Source of the DNA: Bacteroidetes bacterium HGW-Bacteroidetes-4
GTDB taxonomy: Bacteria; Bacteroidota; Bacteroidia; Bacteroidales; SZUA-534
Direction of reading: 5' to 3'
DNA length: 64,000 bases
Assembly: GCA_002840905.1 (NCBI GenBank)
Contig: PHDD01000007.1
Span: forward strand, 86,628-150,627
The notes below the pieces were generated by a model. It was not told where the DNA came from, did not search any database, and saw only the letters and a program-made list of their open reading frames with translations. Of this stretch, positions 53,426 through 63,253 are shown one piece after another. The translations under genes were made by a program, and so were the position numbers. Each line of letters starts with the position of its first letter. Within the stretch, counting starts at the first letter, position 1.

Positions 53426-56413
53426 CTAATGAATTAAGTTCCTGTTTTTTAAAAATCTTAACACGTGACGGTATAAAAAACCATTTAACGAATACCAACC
53501 TTGTTGGTAAATTAAAATTGAATCTTCTTTCATTATGGAAAGAACCCGCTTGCTCTCGTCATAAGTTAAATGATTGATTTCAGCAAACTGCTCAGCCGAT
53601 ATTTTACCATGTAAAACTACATTTAATAAAGCGTAGGCTTTAATTAACGATAGGTTTTCAAGGAAACTAAAATCGGGTATAGATAATTCTTTGATAAAGA
53701 TGGTTTCGTCTTCGATGTAATCAATGGATTCGAGCCAAAAGAACAGCGAAAGACTGATGTTACTGTCGGCAAATTTGTGTAATGCCGTAAAAAAAGCTTC
53801 TTCAAGTTGTTTTTGCCGAACCAGATTGTACGCGTCGCTATTTAGTTTACCACTATTTTTTTTGTCGGGTTTGGTTTCGGTGTAAACCACCTGATAGCCG
53901 CTAAGCCAGTTGCGTTTGAGTACAATGTTCTTTATAACATCCTTTTCTAAGGACCGCATTTTAATTTTGTGATCGAAATAATCGAACAAATTAATGGTTT
54001 TATGCAGGTAATTGGCTGCTGTTTGCGAAACGGTACAAATCCACAGGAGTTTGGTGCCTGAGTTTAGTATTAACGACAAGAGTTGCTGCAGGCATTCAAA
54101 ACCATTTACTTTTCGCGAAAAAAGACGTTCAATTCCGTCCAATATAATAATTCGGGGTTCAGAAAATGATTGAATATACGCCTCCAATTCAGCCGGATTT
54201 GAGCTTTCACAATGGGGAAAAATCTGATCGATTAAAGGAAAGAAATCATCGCTGGAAACAAAAAAATCGGTAACCGGACAATAAGTTATCTGGTAATTGG
54301 TTTTAAAAGTTTCTGAAAAATAATACATTAACGACGATTTTCCGCTGCCGTTTTCGCCAATCAATAAGGTAGCCGAATAGTTCCCTTTTAAAAAATCGTG
54401 GTAAGCATGCGACAACAGATCCATTTCAATAGTGCGCGACAAAAACAGGTTAAATTCCCTGATTGGGGCAATCTGAAACAAATGTTGGTAAATAACCGGA
54501 AGCGCCTGAATGTTACGTTCAATTTCGATAAGGTAGTTCGAAATTTCGGACGATACCAAAGCCGGTGGCTTAACAATATGCAACCGATGTTTCAGGGTTA
54601 AATAAGCTTTATTAAAGCGCTCTTTTTGTGTAAAATAAAAATTACCTGCCCTATCAAAGCCTTCTTTAAGTTTGCCAAGCAAAAGCTTCCCTTTACGTTC
54701 TGATGCCGACAATGCTTTGGAACGTAAAAGCCGGACATAAATACTGAAGATATTGTCGTTATCGTCGAGCGATTCCAATTTTTGTAAAAATAAGTTGGAA
54801 TTTTCGGTAATTTCAACAAGACTTTCGTCGAGAAATTTTGAAAGGTAATTTTTTATATTTTCATTTATTTTTAACAAACGATGCAAACCTTCGCTAAAAA
54901 CACCAAGAATCTGTTCCTCGCTAACCGTTTCGTTTTCAGTAAGTGAAATTGATGTGTCGAGATAAAAATCGATTACCTGGTCGTAATCCTTGAATTGTGC
55001 TGAAACATACTTTAGGTGCAGTAACAATTGACTTTTGATGCTTTTATTGGTGTTGTAAAAGGCAGGTAACAATTCAAATTCAATATATTCAACGGGCGAA
55101 AAGTAATTCAAATCATTTGGCTTAATTCCTTTCAGGTAATCGGGCGAATTTACCACAACCACTTTTTCTGGTAAGGATTCAAGATGAATCTCTACTTCGT
55201 ATTCAAATTTTTGAATTACATTGGGAATATCTTCAACCGAATTCATTGATATTTCTTGATCATCTTCCTTGTTAACTACCGATTTCTTTAGTTGGTAAAG
55301 CTGTGTTTTTAAAAAGCTACGAATAGCTTCCCGGCTGGTTTCTTCGGGCTTTGGTAGTTTTTCAATCAGATCTTCAATGTAAGCTATTAAACCGTTTACC
55401 TCAGTAACCAGCGTGTTTTCAATCTTTTTCCGCATCAGGTTTTCAGCATTCAGCTTTGCCTGGTTTACCTTACCTACATATTGGTATAGGTTTTCGCGGA
55501 AACGCCAGTCTTCGTAGAGGGTATAAAAGGTGTACTGCCAAAGTTCAGCGGCTTTTTCAATTTTATTGTTGGCTGTATTTATCCTGTTTTGATTTCTTCC
55601 GGTATTCTTTTTTGTTTTTGCTAACCAGGTTCCCTCCTTTTCAATAGCCGATAATAGCAGGGACTGATTCTGTTCGAAGAATTTGTTTTGATGAGCAATT
55701 TTAATAATCAAATCCTTTTCGCTTTCAAAAGTTGGCTTATTGTTTTCTAATGCCTGATATTTGTTTTGAATGATTTGTTTCTCGTACCGAAAAACTTTTA
55801 AGGTACCGATGGCCAAATCGCTTCGTAAGTGGTTGATTTTTTCAGACAAATGCTCTAAATACATTGGAAAAAACTGGTAATCGACCAAAAACTCCAACAA
55901 CACCTCTCTTTGGGGTAAGACCAATGCTTTGGTTTTTTGCTTTGCTATGTGGCGTAAAATATTAGTAAAGCTGTTATTAATCTGTCTGAACCGGAGCCAG
56001 GAACGTTCTATACCAGAGAAAAAACGTTCAGATAAACCACCATTTTTCCAGTTCAATAAGTAGTTGCGATCATAAGTTTCGGAAAACTTTTGTTGATTAT
56101 TGTTCAGGCAATGAATTCGGATGCGGTTTAATTCCTGAACAAGCTCATGGGTAAAAACGCTTGACTTTGGATTCTCAAAAAATCCGGCAAGGATTTCTTC
56201 GTTTTTCTTATGAAAAGTCATAACATGCTTACCAAACTCAATGGGATTCTTTTTTGAGACAGGATTTTTGGCATCGATTAGTGCTAAAATGCTTGCTGAT
56301 TTTTGAAAATGCGCTGCGATTATCTGATTAACCTTTGTTGCCACGGCTTCATCAAATTGTTCCGACAGGTTGTTAAGTATAGCCAGAATATCCTGATTCA
56401 GTTTGATTTTCAT
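53426..56413 (-). CDS. Large P-loop ATPase with long helical N-terminal region, function unknown
   Basis: 995 residues, no signal peptide or membrane segment. Residues 1-640 are almost wholly helical, rich in Lys/Glu/Asn, with many leucine heptads. A single nucleotide-binding domain follows: Walker A GENGSGKSS at about 685-693, Walker B RIIILDGIERL at about 755, and the sensor-1-like LLWICTVSQ. The C-terminal 200 residues end in a probable winged helix (EQFAEINHLTYDESKRVLSIMKEDSI-type, in pieces, then SLNGFLYRHVLRFL). The order, sensor region then AAA/STAND-like ATPase then winged helix, is like some signalling or DNA-loading ATPases. I do not recognise the family. Four bases upstream of an MscS gene in one operon. 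Confidence 0.62.
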   Translation of the reverse strand: MKIKLNQDILAILNNLSEQFDEAVATKVNQIIAAHFQKSASILALIDAKNPVSKKNPIEFGKHVMTFHKKNEEILAGFFENPKSSVFTHELVQELNRIRIHCLNNNQQKFSETYDRNYLLNWKNGGLSERFFSGIERSWLRFRQINNSFTNILRHIAKQKTKALVLPQREVLLEFLVDYQFFPMYLEHLSEKINHLRSDLAIGTLKVFRYEKQIIQNKYQALENNKPTFESEKDLIIKIAHQNKFFEQNQSLLLSAIEKEGTWLAKTKKNTGRNQNRINTANNKIEKAAELWQYTFYTLYEDWRFRENLYQYVGKVNQAKLNAENLMRKKIENTLVTEVNGLIAYIEDLIEKLPKPEETSREAIRSFLKTQLYQLKKSVVNKEDDQEISMNSVEDIPNVIQKFEYEVEIHLESLPEKVVVVNSPDYLKGIKPNDLNYFSPVEYIEFELLPAFYNTNKSIKSQLLLHLKYVSAQFKDYDQVIDFYLDTSISLTENETVSEEQILGVFSEGLHRLLKINENIKNYLSKFLDESLVEITENSNLFLQKLESLDDNDNIFSIYVRLLRSKALSASERKGKLLLGKLKEGFDRAGNFYFTQKERFNKAYLTLKHRLHIVKPPALVSSEISNYLIEIERNIQALPVIYQHLFQIAPIREFNLFLSRTIEMDLLSHAYHDFLKGNYSATLLIGENGSGKSSLMYYFSETFKTNYQITYCPVTDFFVSSDDFFPLIDQIFPHCESSNPAELEAYIQSFSEPRIIILDGIERLFSRKVNGFECLQQLLSLILNSGTKLLWICTVSQTAANYLHKTINLFDYFDHKIKMRSLEKDVIKNIVLKRNWLSGYQVVYTETKPDKKNSGKLNSDAYNLVRQKQLEEAFFTALHKFADSNISLSLFFWLESIDYIEDETIFIKELSIPDFSFLENLSLIKAYALLNVVLHGKISAEQFAEINHLTYDESKRVLSIMKEDSILIYQQGWYSLNGFLYRHVLRFLKNRNLIH

Positions 56414-56479
56414 CCCTTATTTAGGTTCCTTTTTCGTTTTTTAAATGTACATTAATTTTGTACAAAAAAACGCCTTGTT

Positions 56480-58513
56480 TTACAGGTACTTATTAATTAA
56501 TTTAATGAGAACATCCTTATTTATAGGTTTTGGAATATAGTCGTTACAACCTGCTTCCAATGCTTTTTCATCATCACCCGATAAGGCATAAGCTGTTTGC
56601 GCAATAATGGGAATTCGGGTATTAAATTCACGGATTTTTCGGGTAGCATCAATCCCGTTTAATAAAGGCATTTTAATATCCATTAGAACAAGGCTTATTT
56701 CAGGATGTTCCTGCACCATCTGAACTGCTTCCATACCATTAACGGCATTTAAAAAGTCAATATTTGGATCTTCAAGGATGGTTTTAACAAACAAACTGTT
56801 GTAAGGATCGTCTTCAACAATTAAAATGGTATTTTTTTTAACCGATTTAAGTTCCTGTGATTTTGCAACTTCCATATTATTTGATGTATTCGGTATAGGT
56901 TTATAAGGAATTGAGAAAAAGATTGTACTTCCCAATCCGGGCGTTGAGTCAATCCAAATATTTCCACCAAGCATGGTAACATATGCTTTAACAATGGATA
57001 AACCCAGCCCCGAACCTTCGTGTGAGCGTGTCATGTTTAAATCGGCCTGTACAAAGCGATCAAAAATTGCTTCGTGCCGTTCTTTTGCAATACCAATACC
57101 GGTATCTTTCACGTAAAAAACCAATGATGTATTATCGAGGTAATTACCCATTGAAATGGAACCTGTTTCGGTAAATTTTAAGGCATTACTTATCAGGTTT
57201 GTTAATATTCCTTCCAGCATATGTTTATCAGTCACAATCATTGCCTGGTTGATATCAATGTGTTCAGCTAATTCAAAACCAATATTTTTATCGCTTACTT
57301 GTTTGATGAATAGTTCGTGCAAATACTGTAACGTATCTACTACATTTACCGGTTCCGGATTAATTGTTTTATGCCCGGTTTCAATTTTTGAAATCTCCAT
57401 CATATCGTTTAAGGTACTTAACAGGCGCTTACCGCTTTTTTTAACCACATCGAGGTACTGAATTCTTTTTTCAGATTCCAAATCATTTTTTTCGAGCAGG
57501 TTTATAAAACCCAGTATAGCACTCATGGGGGTTCTGATTTCGTGCGACATGTTCTGGAGGAAAATGGTTTTCAACTTATCGCTCGATTCTGCAGCTTCTT
57601 TAGCCCTTATCAGCGCTTTATTCTTTTGTTTAATTTCCCTGGTTTTATAAGTAATTCCCATCTTTAAAATAATGGCAAAAACCGAAACCAGTAATAGTAA
57701 GGCCACAATTCCGGCTATAATCCAATAAACAAAAGCGGGAATTAGCTGCCTTGTTTTTTTTGAAAACCACTTTTTTACCGACTTATAATATACCGATTCA
57801 GGCGTATTTTTTAAATTCGAAATGTTTTTATTGAACATTTTTATTAGTTGGGCATCGGTATTTTTTGCAAAGGCAAAATGCAATTCATTTAACCGAAGAA
57901 TAAGCCCTGTGGGTAATATTGCAGCATCGCACAAATCGGAAAAATAAAAAAACCGGTTGGCTACCAGAGCATCAATTTTGTTTTCTTTTAAGGCAGCAGC
58001 AGAACTGGCGTAATCGTTAAAAGTTATCAGTTCAAAATCAAGTTTATCTAAATTTAAAAAAGTCTGGTTCAAATAGTTTTCCTGAATTGACCCCTTTAGA
58101 ACGCCCACCTTCTTATGGTTTAAATCCTGTATTACCTGAATCGAAGTTTGGTGTGTTGTAAAAACCTGAAGCCAGGAGCTAATTACGGGCATGCTGAACA
58201 AAAATAAGGAATCGCGTTCTTCAGAAAAAGCAACATCGGGCATCACATCCAAAGCGCCCCGTTTTAGTAAATCAACCAATTGAGACCAGGAGCCGCTCAC
58301 ATACTCTACCTCCAGGCCCTCATTCCGGGCAATGGCATCAACCAAATCGATAAAAATGCCACTGGGTTTATTCTTTTTATTCAAAAACACTTTCGGCGGG
58401 TTGTTGTAAACTCCTACTTTAATGGTTTTCAAATGCGTTTTTTCCTCTGCGCTAAATGCTGACCCCTGACCCAAAAGAATCAAAAATGCTACTATAAAAA
58501 AGGGTATTTTCAT
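56480..58513 (-). CDS. Hybrid sensor kinase with periplasmic solute-binding domain
   Basis: 677 residues. A signal peptide is followed by a bacterial extracellular solute-binding protein family 3 domain (about 28-245; VGVYNNPPKVFLNKKNKPSGIFIDLVDAI in pieces, like amino-acid-binding proteins). Then come a membrane helix (257-280), HisKA (phospho-acceptor histidine in NMSHEIRTPM, about residue 323), HATPase (about 430-545; NALKFTE, DTGIGI, GSGLGLSIV) and a C-terminal receiver (562-677; DLVLMDIKMP). This is BvgS/EvgS-like architecture in one protein. It probably senses an amino acid or related small molecule. No response regulator with an output domain is adjacent. Confidence 0.88.
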   Translation of the reverse strand: MKIPFFIVAFLILLGQGSAFSAEEKTHLKTIKVGVYNNPPKVFLNKKNKPSGIFIDLVDAIARNEGLEVEYVSGSWSQLVDLLKRGALDVMPDVAFSEERDSLFLFSMPVISSWLQVFTTHQTSIQVIQDLNHKKVGVLKGSIQENYLNQTFLNLDKLDFELITFNDYASSAAALKENKIDALVANRFFYFSDLCDAAILPTGLILRLNELHFAFAKNTDAQLIKMFNKNISNLKNTPESVYYKSVKKWFSKKTRQLIPAFVYWIIAGIVALLLLVSVFAIILKMGITYKTREIKQKNKALIRAKEAAESSDKLKTIFLQNMSHEIRTPMSAILGFINLLEKNDLESEKRIQYLDVVKKSGKRLLSTLNDMMEISKIETGHKTINPEPVNVVDTLQYLHELFIKQVSDKNIGFELAEHIDINQAMIVTDKHMLEGILTNLISNALKFTETGSISMGNYLDNTSLVFYVKDTGIGIAKERHEAIFDRFVQADLNMTRSHEGSGLGLSIVKAYVTMLGGNIWIDSTPGLGSTIFFSIPYKPIPNTSNNMEVAKSQELKSVKKNTILIVEDDPYNSLFVKTILEDPNIDFLNAVNGMEAVQMVQEHPEISLVLMDIKMPLLNGIDATRKIREFNTRIPIIAQTAYALSGDDEKALEAGCNDYIPKPINKDVLIKLINKYL

Positions 58514-58589
58514 GAGTGGTAAATTTTAAGCGCTTAAATAACTGTATAGCGATAACATTTCAACCAATTATTAGTTGTGTCTATTCGTA

Positions 58590-58916
58590 TTAAGAACTAA
58601 CTATTTTCAATCCAACTAACGATGCAATCAAAGTGAAAATAAAGAAAAGCCTCCAGAATTCAGCGGGTTCATTAAAAACATAAATTCCCACCAATACGGT
58701 ACCAACAGCCCCAATTCCTGTCCATACAGCATAAGCTGTTCCTATGGGCAGTTGCTGGGTAGCTTTTATCAGTAAAACCATACTCAGGCTTAAACTCACT
58801 ACAAAACCCAAATACCAATACATTGCCTGGGTACCCGATGTTTCTTTTGCTTTACCCAGGCAAAAAGCAAAGCCGGTTTCAAAAAGACCGGCAATTACTA
58901 AAAGTATCCAATTCAT
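58590..58916 (-). CDS. gdx: Small multidrug resistance protein, guanidinium exporter type
   Basis: 108 residues with four membrane helices. The essential glutamate is E13 in GLFETGFAFCLG. The helix-three stretch LPIGTAYAVWTGIGAVGTVLVGI is the hallmark of the SugE/Gdx subgroup, which exports guanidinium, rather than EmrE-type broad drug exporters. The gap to the upstream gene (45 bases) is too short for a guanidine riboswitch. It sits between the TPR/propeller gene and the hybrid kinase, on the same strand as both. Confidence 0.85.
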   Translation of the reverse strand: MNWILLVIAGLFETGFAFCLGKAKETSGTQAMYWYLGFVVSLSLSMVLLIKATQQLPIGTAYAVWTGIGAVGTVLVGIYVFNEPAEFWRLFFIFTLIASLVGLKIVSS

Positions 58917-58961
58917 TCGGTATGTAGTATTAAGAATGAGTACATATCATAATTCTATTGC

Positions 58962-60971
58962 TTACAGGCTGAGTTTAAAAACCAGAATATCCTGATTACT
59001 GCCTAAACGGGTAGCACTTACCATTACAAAATTTCCTCCGGCTGGCTCAATGCCATTTAAACGTAAACCCTGGGGTAAATTAAACTTTTTGGTCTGACCT
59101 ACTTTACCCGTTTGATCGATTTTGGTCATGATTATTGAATTATCGGCAGTAGTGGCCGAACAAATTACGCTTAAATCGGCTAAAGGAGTTATTTTGTTTA
59201 GATTGGCCATACTATCGAGGGCAAACGAGGTATTCCAAACCTTATTTCCCTGACTGTCGTAAGCCATGGCAAAACCACCGTTTCGATTGGTTCCCGCAAA
59301 AACAACCTTTCCTGTTGCATCCAGATTCACTGCGCTGGCTTTCTCCCCTTCGGTAAGCAATACTTCCCATTGCAGGTATCCTTGTTCATCGATAGCAAAA
59401 ACCCAGCTTCCGCCGGCTACAAAAGCCGTATTATCGGGATGCAAAACTACACCACCAATAATTCCACCCTGAGTATAACTCCTATCCCATAGCTTCCGTC
59501 CGTTTTCATTTATTTTCGACAAATAGGGGCTTATACTTGAATCTTCGGGATGGTAAGTATAACCCCCTACCAATACTTTACCATCGGGATAAACAGCCAT
59601 GTCCATTACTTCAGAACATTCCAGGGTACGGTTATAACTGTTTTTTCCGTTTGCATCCAGTTTAAAAATCCAGCCTTTTCCCCTGATGCTGTCTTTAATG
59701 GCATTGGTAATGCCCGCAACATAAATCTCATTCGATGCTGAAATCTGTACCCGGTTTACCTGATCGTCGTATACATTTCCCAGAATTTTATTCCATTTCA
59801 TGGTGCCATCTGCATTGAGTCCCAAAAGCCACGAATCATAGTTTGTTTTATCTGCTTGTATGGTATTGGCTATAAGCAGTATTTCGCCGTTGCTTCGTAA
59901 AGCCAAATCGCCACCGTAATCGCTTTGTTTAGCGTTATCGAATCCTTTAATGAACTTGTAGTTTTCCATCGGAAAATCCATCAACAGGCTTTCGCCCATA
60001 ACCTTGGCTTTCAGGTTAAAAATATCGATATACATTTCGCCTTCGGGGTACAAAGCCACAAACTGGTTGTAAGCATCGATGGTATTTACCCTGCGAGCCC
60101 ACTCAAACAACAACTGGCGTTGAAGTATCTTGGCATCGGGCATTTTTGATGAATTGGGATAATCGCGCATAAATTGTTCAATGGCTTCGAGGGTGCGCAG
60201 CCTGGCAGCTTCTTCGTAAGCCATTACGCCCATTCGTTTTTTCACATCTTCAACCTGAATGGCATCGGAATACTCATGAACAAAAGCTTTTAAGGCCGAA
60301 AGGCTTTGCTTTGCCAAAGCTTGTTTGTAAGCCACCTGATTTCTTAATTCCCTGGCCAGTTTAACCTGGGCGGCATCGGGGTACGTTGCCACAAACTGGT
60401 TAAAGGCTTCCACAGTTCCAATGTTTTCAGCTTTACGGAACTCAATGTAATTGCGTATGTGAACCACATTCTCTAAGTAACGCGAATCGGGAAATTCTTT
60501 TATAAAGCGCAAAGCATGATCCAACTGGTTTTCTTCGCGAACAAATTTTATCAGTCGTTCTTCGACCAAATCACGTTCCCACTCCATGTTTTTGTTCAAC
60601 GGGCGGTTTCGTCGTCGTTTGTCTTGCTTAAAAAAATATTCATTGAGCAAGGCAATAGCATCAGCATCAAAATTTGCTGCCAGTTTTTCGGCTTGTTGAA
60701 AATAATGCCAGGCCTGAAAATAATCGCGGCGCGTATAATTGTCGTAACCATAAACCACCGATAAGCCAAACAGGGCCATGGGGTTTTCTGGTTCTTTCGA
60801 TAAGAGTTTAAGAAATCCCTCGCGGGCTTTATCAAACTGATCGTCGATGTCTTGTTGGGCGCTGGCATCCATACCTTTAAATACATTGTTCGACATGATT
60901 CGGACGGGGTTTTGAGCCCAAAGGGTACTAAACAATACCACACTTATGCTTAAGAGAGCTATTTGCTTCAT
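58962..60971 (-). CDS. Exported TPR and beta-propeller protein
   Basis: 669 residues with a signal peptide (KQIALLSISVVLFSTLWAQ). Residues 30-320 are helical with TPR-like and repeated tandem motifs of the form A-x-x-x-F-x-x-x-Y-P-D/E (FNQFVATYPDAAQV, FVHEYSDAIQV, FMRDYPNSSKM, FVALYPEGEMY), about 60 residues apart. Residues 335-669 form a beta-propeller made of repeats with GNxYDDQVNRVQ, NEIYVAGIT, GKVLVGGYTY and TGKVVFAGTNRNGGF, the PQQ-like blade type. It starts 11 bases after the OmpA-family gene stop and is probably one of its partners at the cell surface. Confidence 0.7.
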   Translation of the reverse strand: MKQIALLSISVVLFSTLWAQNPVRIMSNNVFKGMDASAQQDIDDQFDKAREGFLKLLSKEPENPMALFGLSVVYGYDNYTRRDYFQAWHYFQQAEKLAANFDADAIALLNEYFFKQDKRRRNRPLNKNMEWERDLVEERLIKFVREENQLDHALRFIKEFPDSRYLENVVHIRNYIEFRKAENIGTVEAFNQFVATYPDAAQVKLARELRNQVAYKQALAKQSLSALKAFVHEYSDAIQVEDVKKRMGVMAYEEAARLRTLEAIEQFMRDYPNSSKMPDAKILQRQLLFEWARRVNTIDAYNQFVALYPEGEMYIDIFNLKAKVMGESLLMDFPMENYKFIKGFDNAKQSDYGGDLALRSNGEILLIANTIQADKTNYDSWLLGLNADGTMKWNKILGNVYDDQVNRVQISASNEIYVAGITNAIKDSIRGKGWIFKLDANGKNSYNRTLECSEVMDMAVYPDGKVLVGGYTYHPEDSSISPYLSKINENGRKLWDRSYTQGGIIGGVVLHPDNTAFVAGGSWVFAIDEQGYLQWEVLLTEGEKASAVNLDATGKVVFAGTNRNGGFAMAYDSQGNKVWNTSFALDSMANLNKITPLADLSVICSATTADNSIIMTKIDQTGKVGQTKKFNLPQGLRLNGIEPAGGNFVMVSATRLGSNQDILVFKLSL

Positions 60972-60982
60972 AGTTTGTTTGT

Positions 60983-62374
60983 TTATTTCTTAAGAACCAG
61001 AAATTCTACCCGACGGTTTTTCGATCGTCCATCGGCAGTTTGATTGGTATCAATAGGTTTGCTTTCGCCATAACCCACTGCTTGCAGTTTTTCGTTTGAA
61101 ACCCCTTTGCCTACAAGGTAATCGACTACGGCCTGGGCCCTGCTTTGACTTAATTTCTCGTTGGTTGCATCGGAGCCTTCGCTGTCGGTGTGCCCGCTTA
61201 TTTCAATCTGACTTACTGTTCCCAGCATCAGGAATTCAACCACTTTATCGAGCTCCAGGTACGATTCGGGTAACAAAATACTTTTTCCGGTCTCGAAAAA
61301 AATATTATTAAGAACCAAAGCTGCTCCTACTTCAATATTTTTTAATCCTTCGGTAAAGGGATCTTCGGGTGCTTTGGGCTGATTAAAAACAATGGTGCCT
61401 TTCGAACGGCAATTGTTTTGGTCGCTCACTTCGTAAGTATAGCGTCCCGCTGGTAAATTCGTTAGTTTCTGAACATTCTCTACCCCGTTGCTCCAATTGA
61501 TGGTGTATGGAGGCGAACCTCCCGAAATACCCAGGCTGATAATTCCGTCGTTTTTTATCTGGTGCAGTTGGCCGGTTATGGGATCGAGACCTCCGGTATA
61601 AAACGAATCAATCACCACGGTCTCCATTCCTTTGGGAACGCAGGCACATACATTGCAATCGATTAAAGGACGTATCTCGAACAAATCGAAATAGTAGTAT
61701 GCATAGGCTTTTCCTTTTTTATTTTTGGTGTCTTTACCGGTAACTACATAATTGGTGTTGTTGTAGTTATTAAAATTACCTACCACAAAAAAGCGCTCGG
61801 CGCCTTCGGCAGTATAAACCATACAAAACTGCCTCCACTCTTCGGTATTGTCCAGAAACAAACCTTCGGGATTGTTGAGTTGGGCCTTAAAAGGCAGGTA
61901 AGTTTTGTTGTCGTTGGCTACTTCTTCTTTCACAAAATTTACAGCCAGCTTATCGACAGCAAATTTTGACCCCGAAGCCAGCTTGTACCAAAACGAAACG
62001 CAATACTTTTGTCCTGCTTCCATGGGTGTTTTTAAGCTGCCCTGAATGTATTCCCTGAAATCGCGGTCGGAACCACTCAGAATGGCTCCCATGTAGCCGT
62101 TGCCATCTTTGGGTTCGGAATAACCCGCAAAATTGTCGGGGACTTTAACTTCACCACTGCTGCAACGGTTAAAATAATCGGGTGTGGTAAACGAGGGATA
62201 GGTCCAGCCCGGTATCAGGCGGTGACTTTTGTCCATAAAGGTGTAGTCTTGCGGACAAGTTTCGTAGGTTTCGAAGCCGGGGTTGACCACCATATTTTCA
62301 ACCTGTGCCCGAAGCTCTGTTAACCCCCCAATGGTAAGCACCAACAATAATGCGCTAAAAAAAATGCTTTTCAT
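60983..62374 (-). CDS. OmpA-family peptidoglycan-binding protein with SprB-like repeat
   Basis: 463 residues with a signal peptide. An N-terminal beta-sandwich, carbohydrate-binding-like domain (about 25-235; MVVNPGFETYETCPQ, EYIQGSLKTPMEAGQKYCVSFWYKLASGS in pieces) is followed by a short cysteine-containing joint. One SprB/PKD-like repeat comes next (about 270-330; SGGSPPYTINWSNGVEN, LPAGRYTYEVSDQNNC). A C-terminal OmpA domain (about 360-463; ISGHTDSEGSDATNEKLSQSRA in pieces, VGYGESKPI, KNRRVEF) should bind peptidoglycan. It anchors an envelope or adhesion complex. First gene of the minus-strand run. Confidence 0.82.
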   Translation of the reverse strand: MKSIFFSALLLVLTIGGLTELRAQVENMVVNPGFETYETCPQDYTFMDKSHRLIPGWTYPSFTTPDYFNRCSSGEVKVPDNFAGYSEPKDGNGYMGAILSGSDRDFREYIQGSLKTPMEAGQKYCVSFWYKLASGSKFAVDKLAVNFVKEEVANDNKTYLPFKAQLNNPEGLFLDNTEEWRQFCMVYTAEGAERFFVVGNFNNYNNTNYVVTGKDTKNKKGKAYAYYYFDLFEIRPLIDCNVCACVPKGMETVVIDSFYTGGLDPITGQLHQIKNDGIISLGISGGSPPYTINWSNGVENVQKLTNLPAGRYTYEVSDQNNCRSKGTIVFNQPKAPEDPFTEGLKNIEVGAALVLNNIFFETGKSILLPESYLELDKVVEFLMLGTVSQIEISGHTDSEGSDATNEKLSQSRAQAVVDYLVGKGVSNEKLQAVGYGESKPIDTNQTADGRSKNRRVEFLVLKK

Positions 62375-62889
62375 GTACTTTGGGTATTAATAATAAACAA
62401 ATAACATACTATGTACTTTAACAGCCGGTTTATAACAATGTTCACAAGAGCGAAACCCCGAATAAAACGGATTAACTGGTAATATATCTGTTGTTGTTGT
62501 TACCGAAGATATAAAACACTTTGGTAAAATTAAACAATAAAGTACAAAAGTCACTTTTTTGATGGAAAATAGACCTAATACAAGCTATATTTTTCGCCTG
62601 GCGTTTTATACCGGCAAACCAAAACACCGTTGTCTTTAATAAGATTTAATACTCTGGATGTCAGGCCGGAATGATTCCGGTATACTTTTTATGATGATGA
62701 AAACAGCTGCGTTCTGTCAAAAATTTCCATCCGGTTTTAAAGCTTAGGGTGCATTAAAGGTAATACATGAAAAATTTAATCGTTTAGCGAATTTGTACCC
62801 TGTTCTTTAAGTCGTTCAAGAAGTTCTTTCATCGATTGAACTTGTTCTACAGGGTGTCCCTGCCACAAGGTTACTTCTCCCACAACCCT
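62375..62889. other. Gene-poor stretch between the OmpA-family gene and the intron remnant
   Basis: No convincing plus-strand gene. A near-perfect dyad CCGGAAT-G-ATTCCGG occurs at 62666-62680 followed by TATACTTTTT, possibly a weak terminator or site. On the minus strand from about 62952 down to TAA at 62776-62778, a coherent frame ends in HPVEQVQSMKELLERLKEQG and then TNSLND; it has no start codon in place and may be the 3' remnant of a gene cut by the intron fragment. I see nothing else here. Confidence 0.4.
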
Positions 62890-63253
62890 ATGAGTCTGAG
62901 TGAACGCAATGGTAAAATCAATGAAATCAAACCAGGTTGGATAAATTACTTCAAATATGCCAACTCGTGGAACTGGAAGTTGGTTACGTAACCGGCTTCG
63001 GTATTATATTTGGCACGATTGGAAAAAACCCGAAAAAAAGAAACGTAGTCTCATTCAATTGTGTGTTGACAAAGGTACCGCCTATGCATGGAGCCTTACC
63101 AAAATGGGTGGCTCAACAGTTGCCCAAAGTCCTATTCTGGATACTACCATTACCGTTCAAAGAGTAAAGCAACGGGGTTTCGTTCCTTTAGTTGAGCATT
63201 ACCAATCATTTTCAAAACATCCATACAAAAACTCGCTTTTTCCTATAATTTAA
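62890..63253 (+). pseudogene. Remnant of a group II intron reverse transcriptase/maturase (C-terminal part)
   Basis: Two frames together give the end of an intron-encoded protein. One frame (about 62890-62988) reads NEIKPGWINYFKYANS, matching the conserved GWxNYF of the maturase end, then runs into a stop. The next frame (about 62957-63253) reads SWLRNRLRYYIWHDWKKPEK and later YAWSLTKMGGSTVAQSPILD, the usual WLRRRIR...W..WK and AxSPIL motifs, up to a TAA immediately before a domain V. A frameshift (or short deletion) near 62965-62990 and the loss of the whole reverse transcriptase upstream mark it as a dead fragment. Confidence 0.85.

Noticed and set aside
58917..58961. Guanidine riboswitch ahead of the SMR exporter
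   Set aside because: Only 45 bases lie between the genes and no riboswitch-like conserved blocks are seen.
62666..62680. Perfect dyad CCGGAAT-G-ATTCCGG as a terminator or operator
   Set aside because: No gene end or start is placed to use it and the tail is interrupted; kept only as a note in the gene-poor stretch.
62937..63167. 76-codon frame overlapping the maturase remnant
   Set aside because: Out of frame with the recognisable maturase motifs; a by-product of the same decayed sequence.
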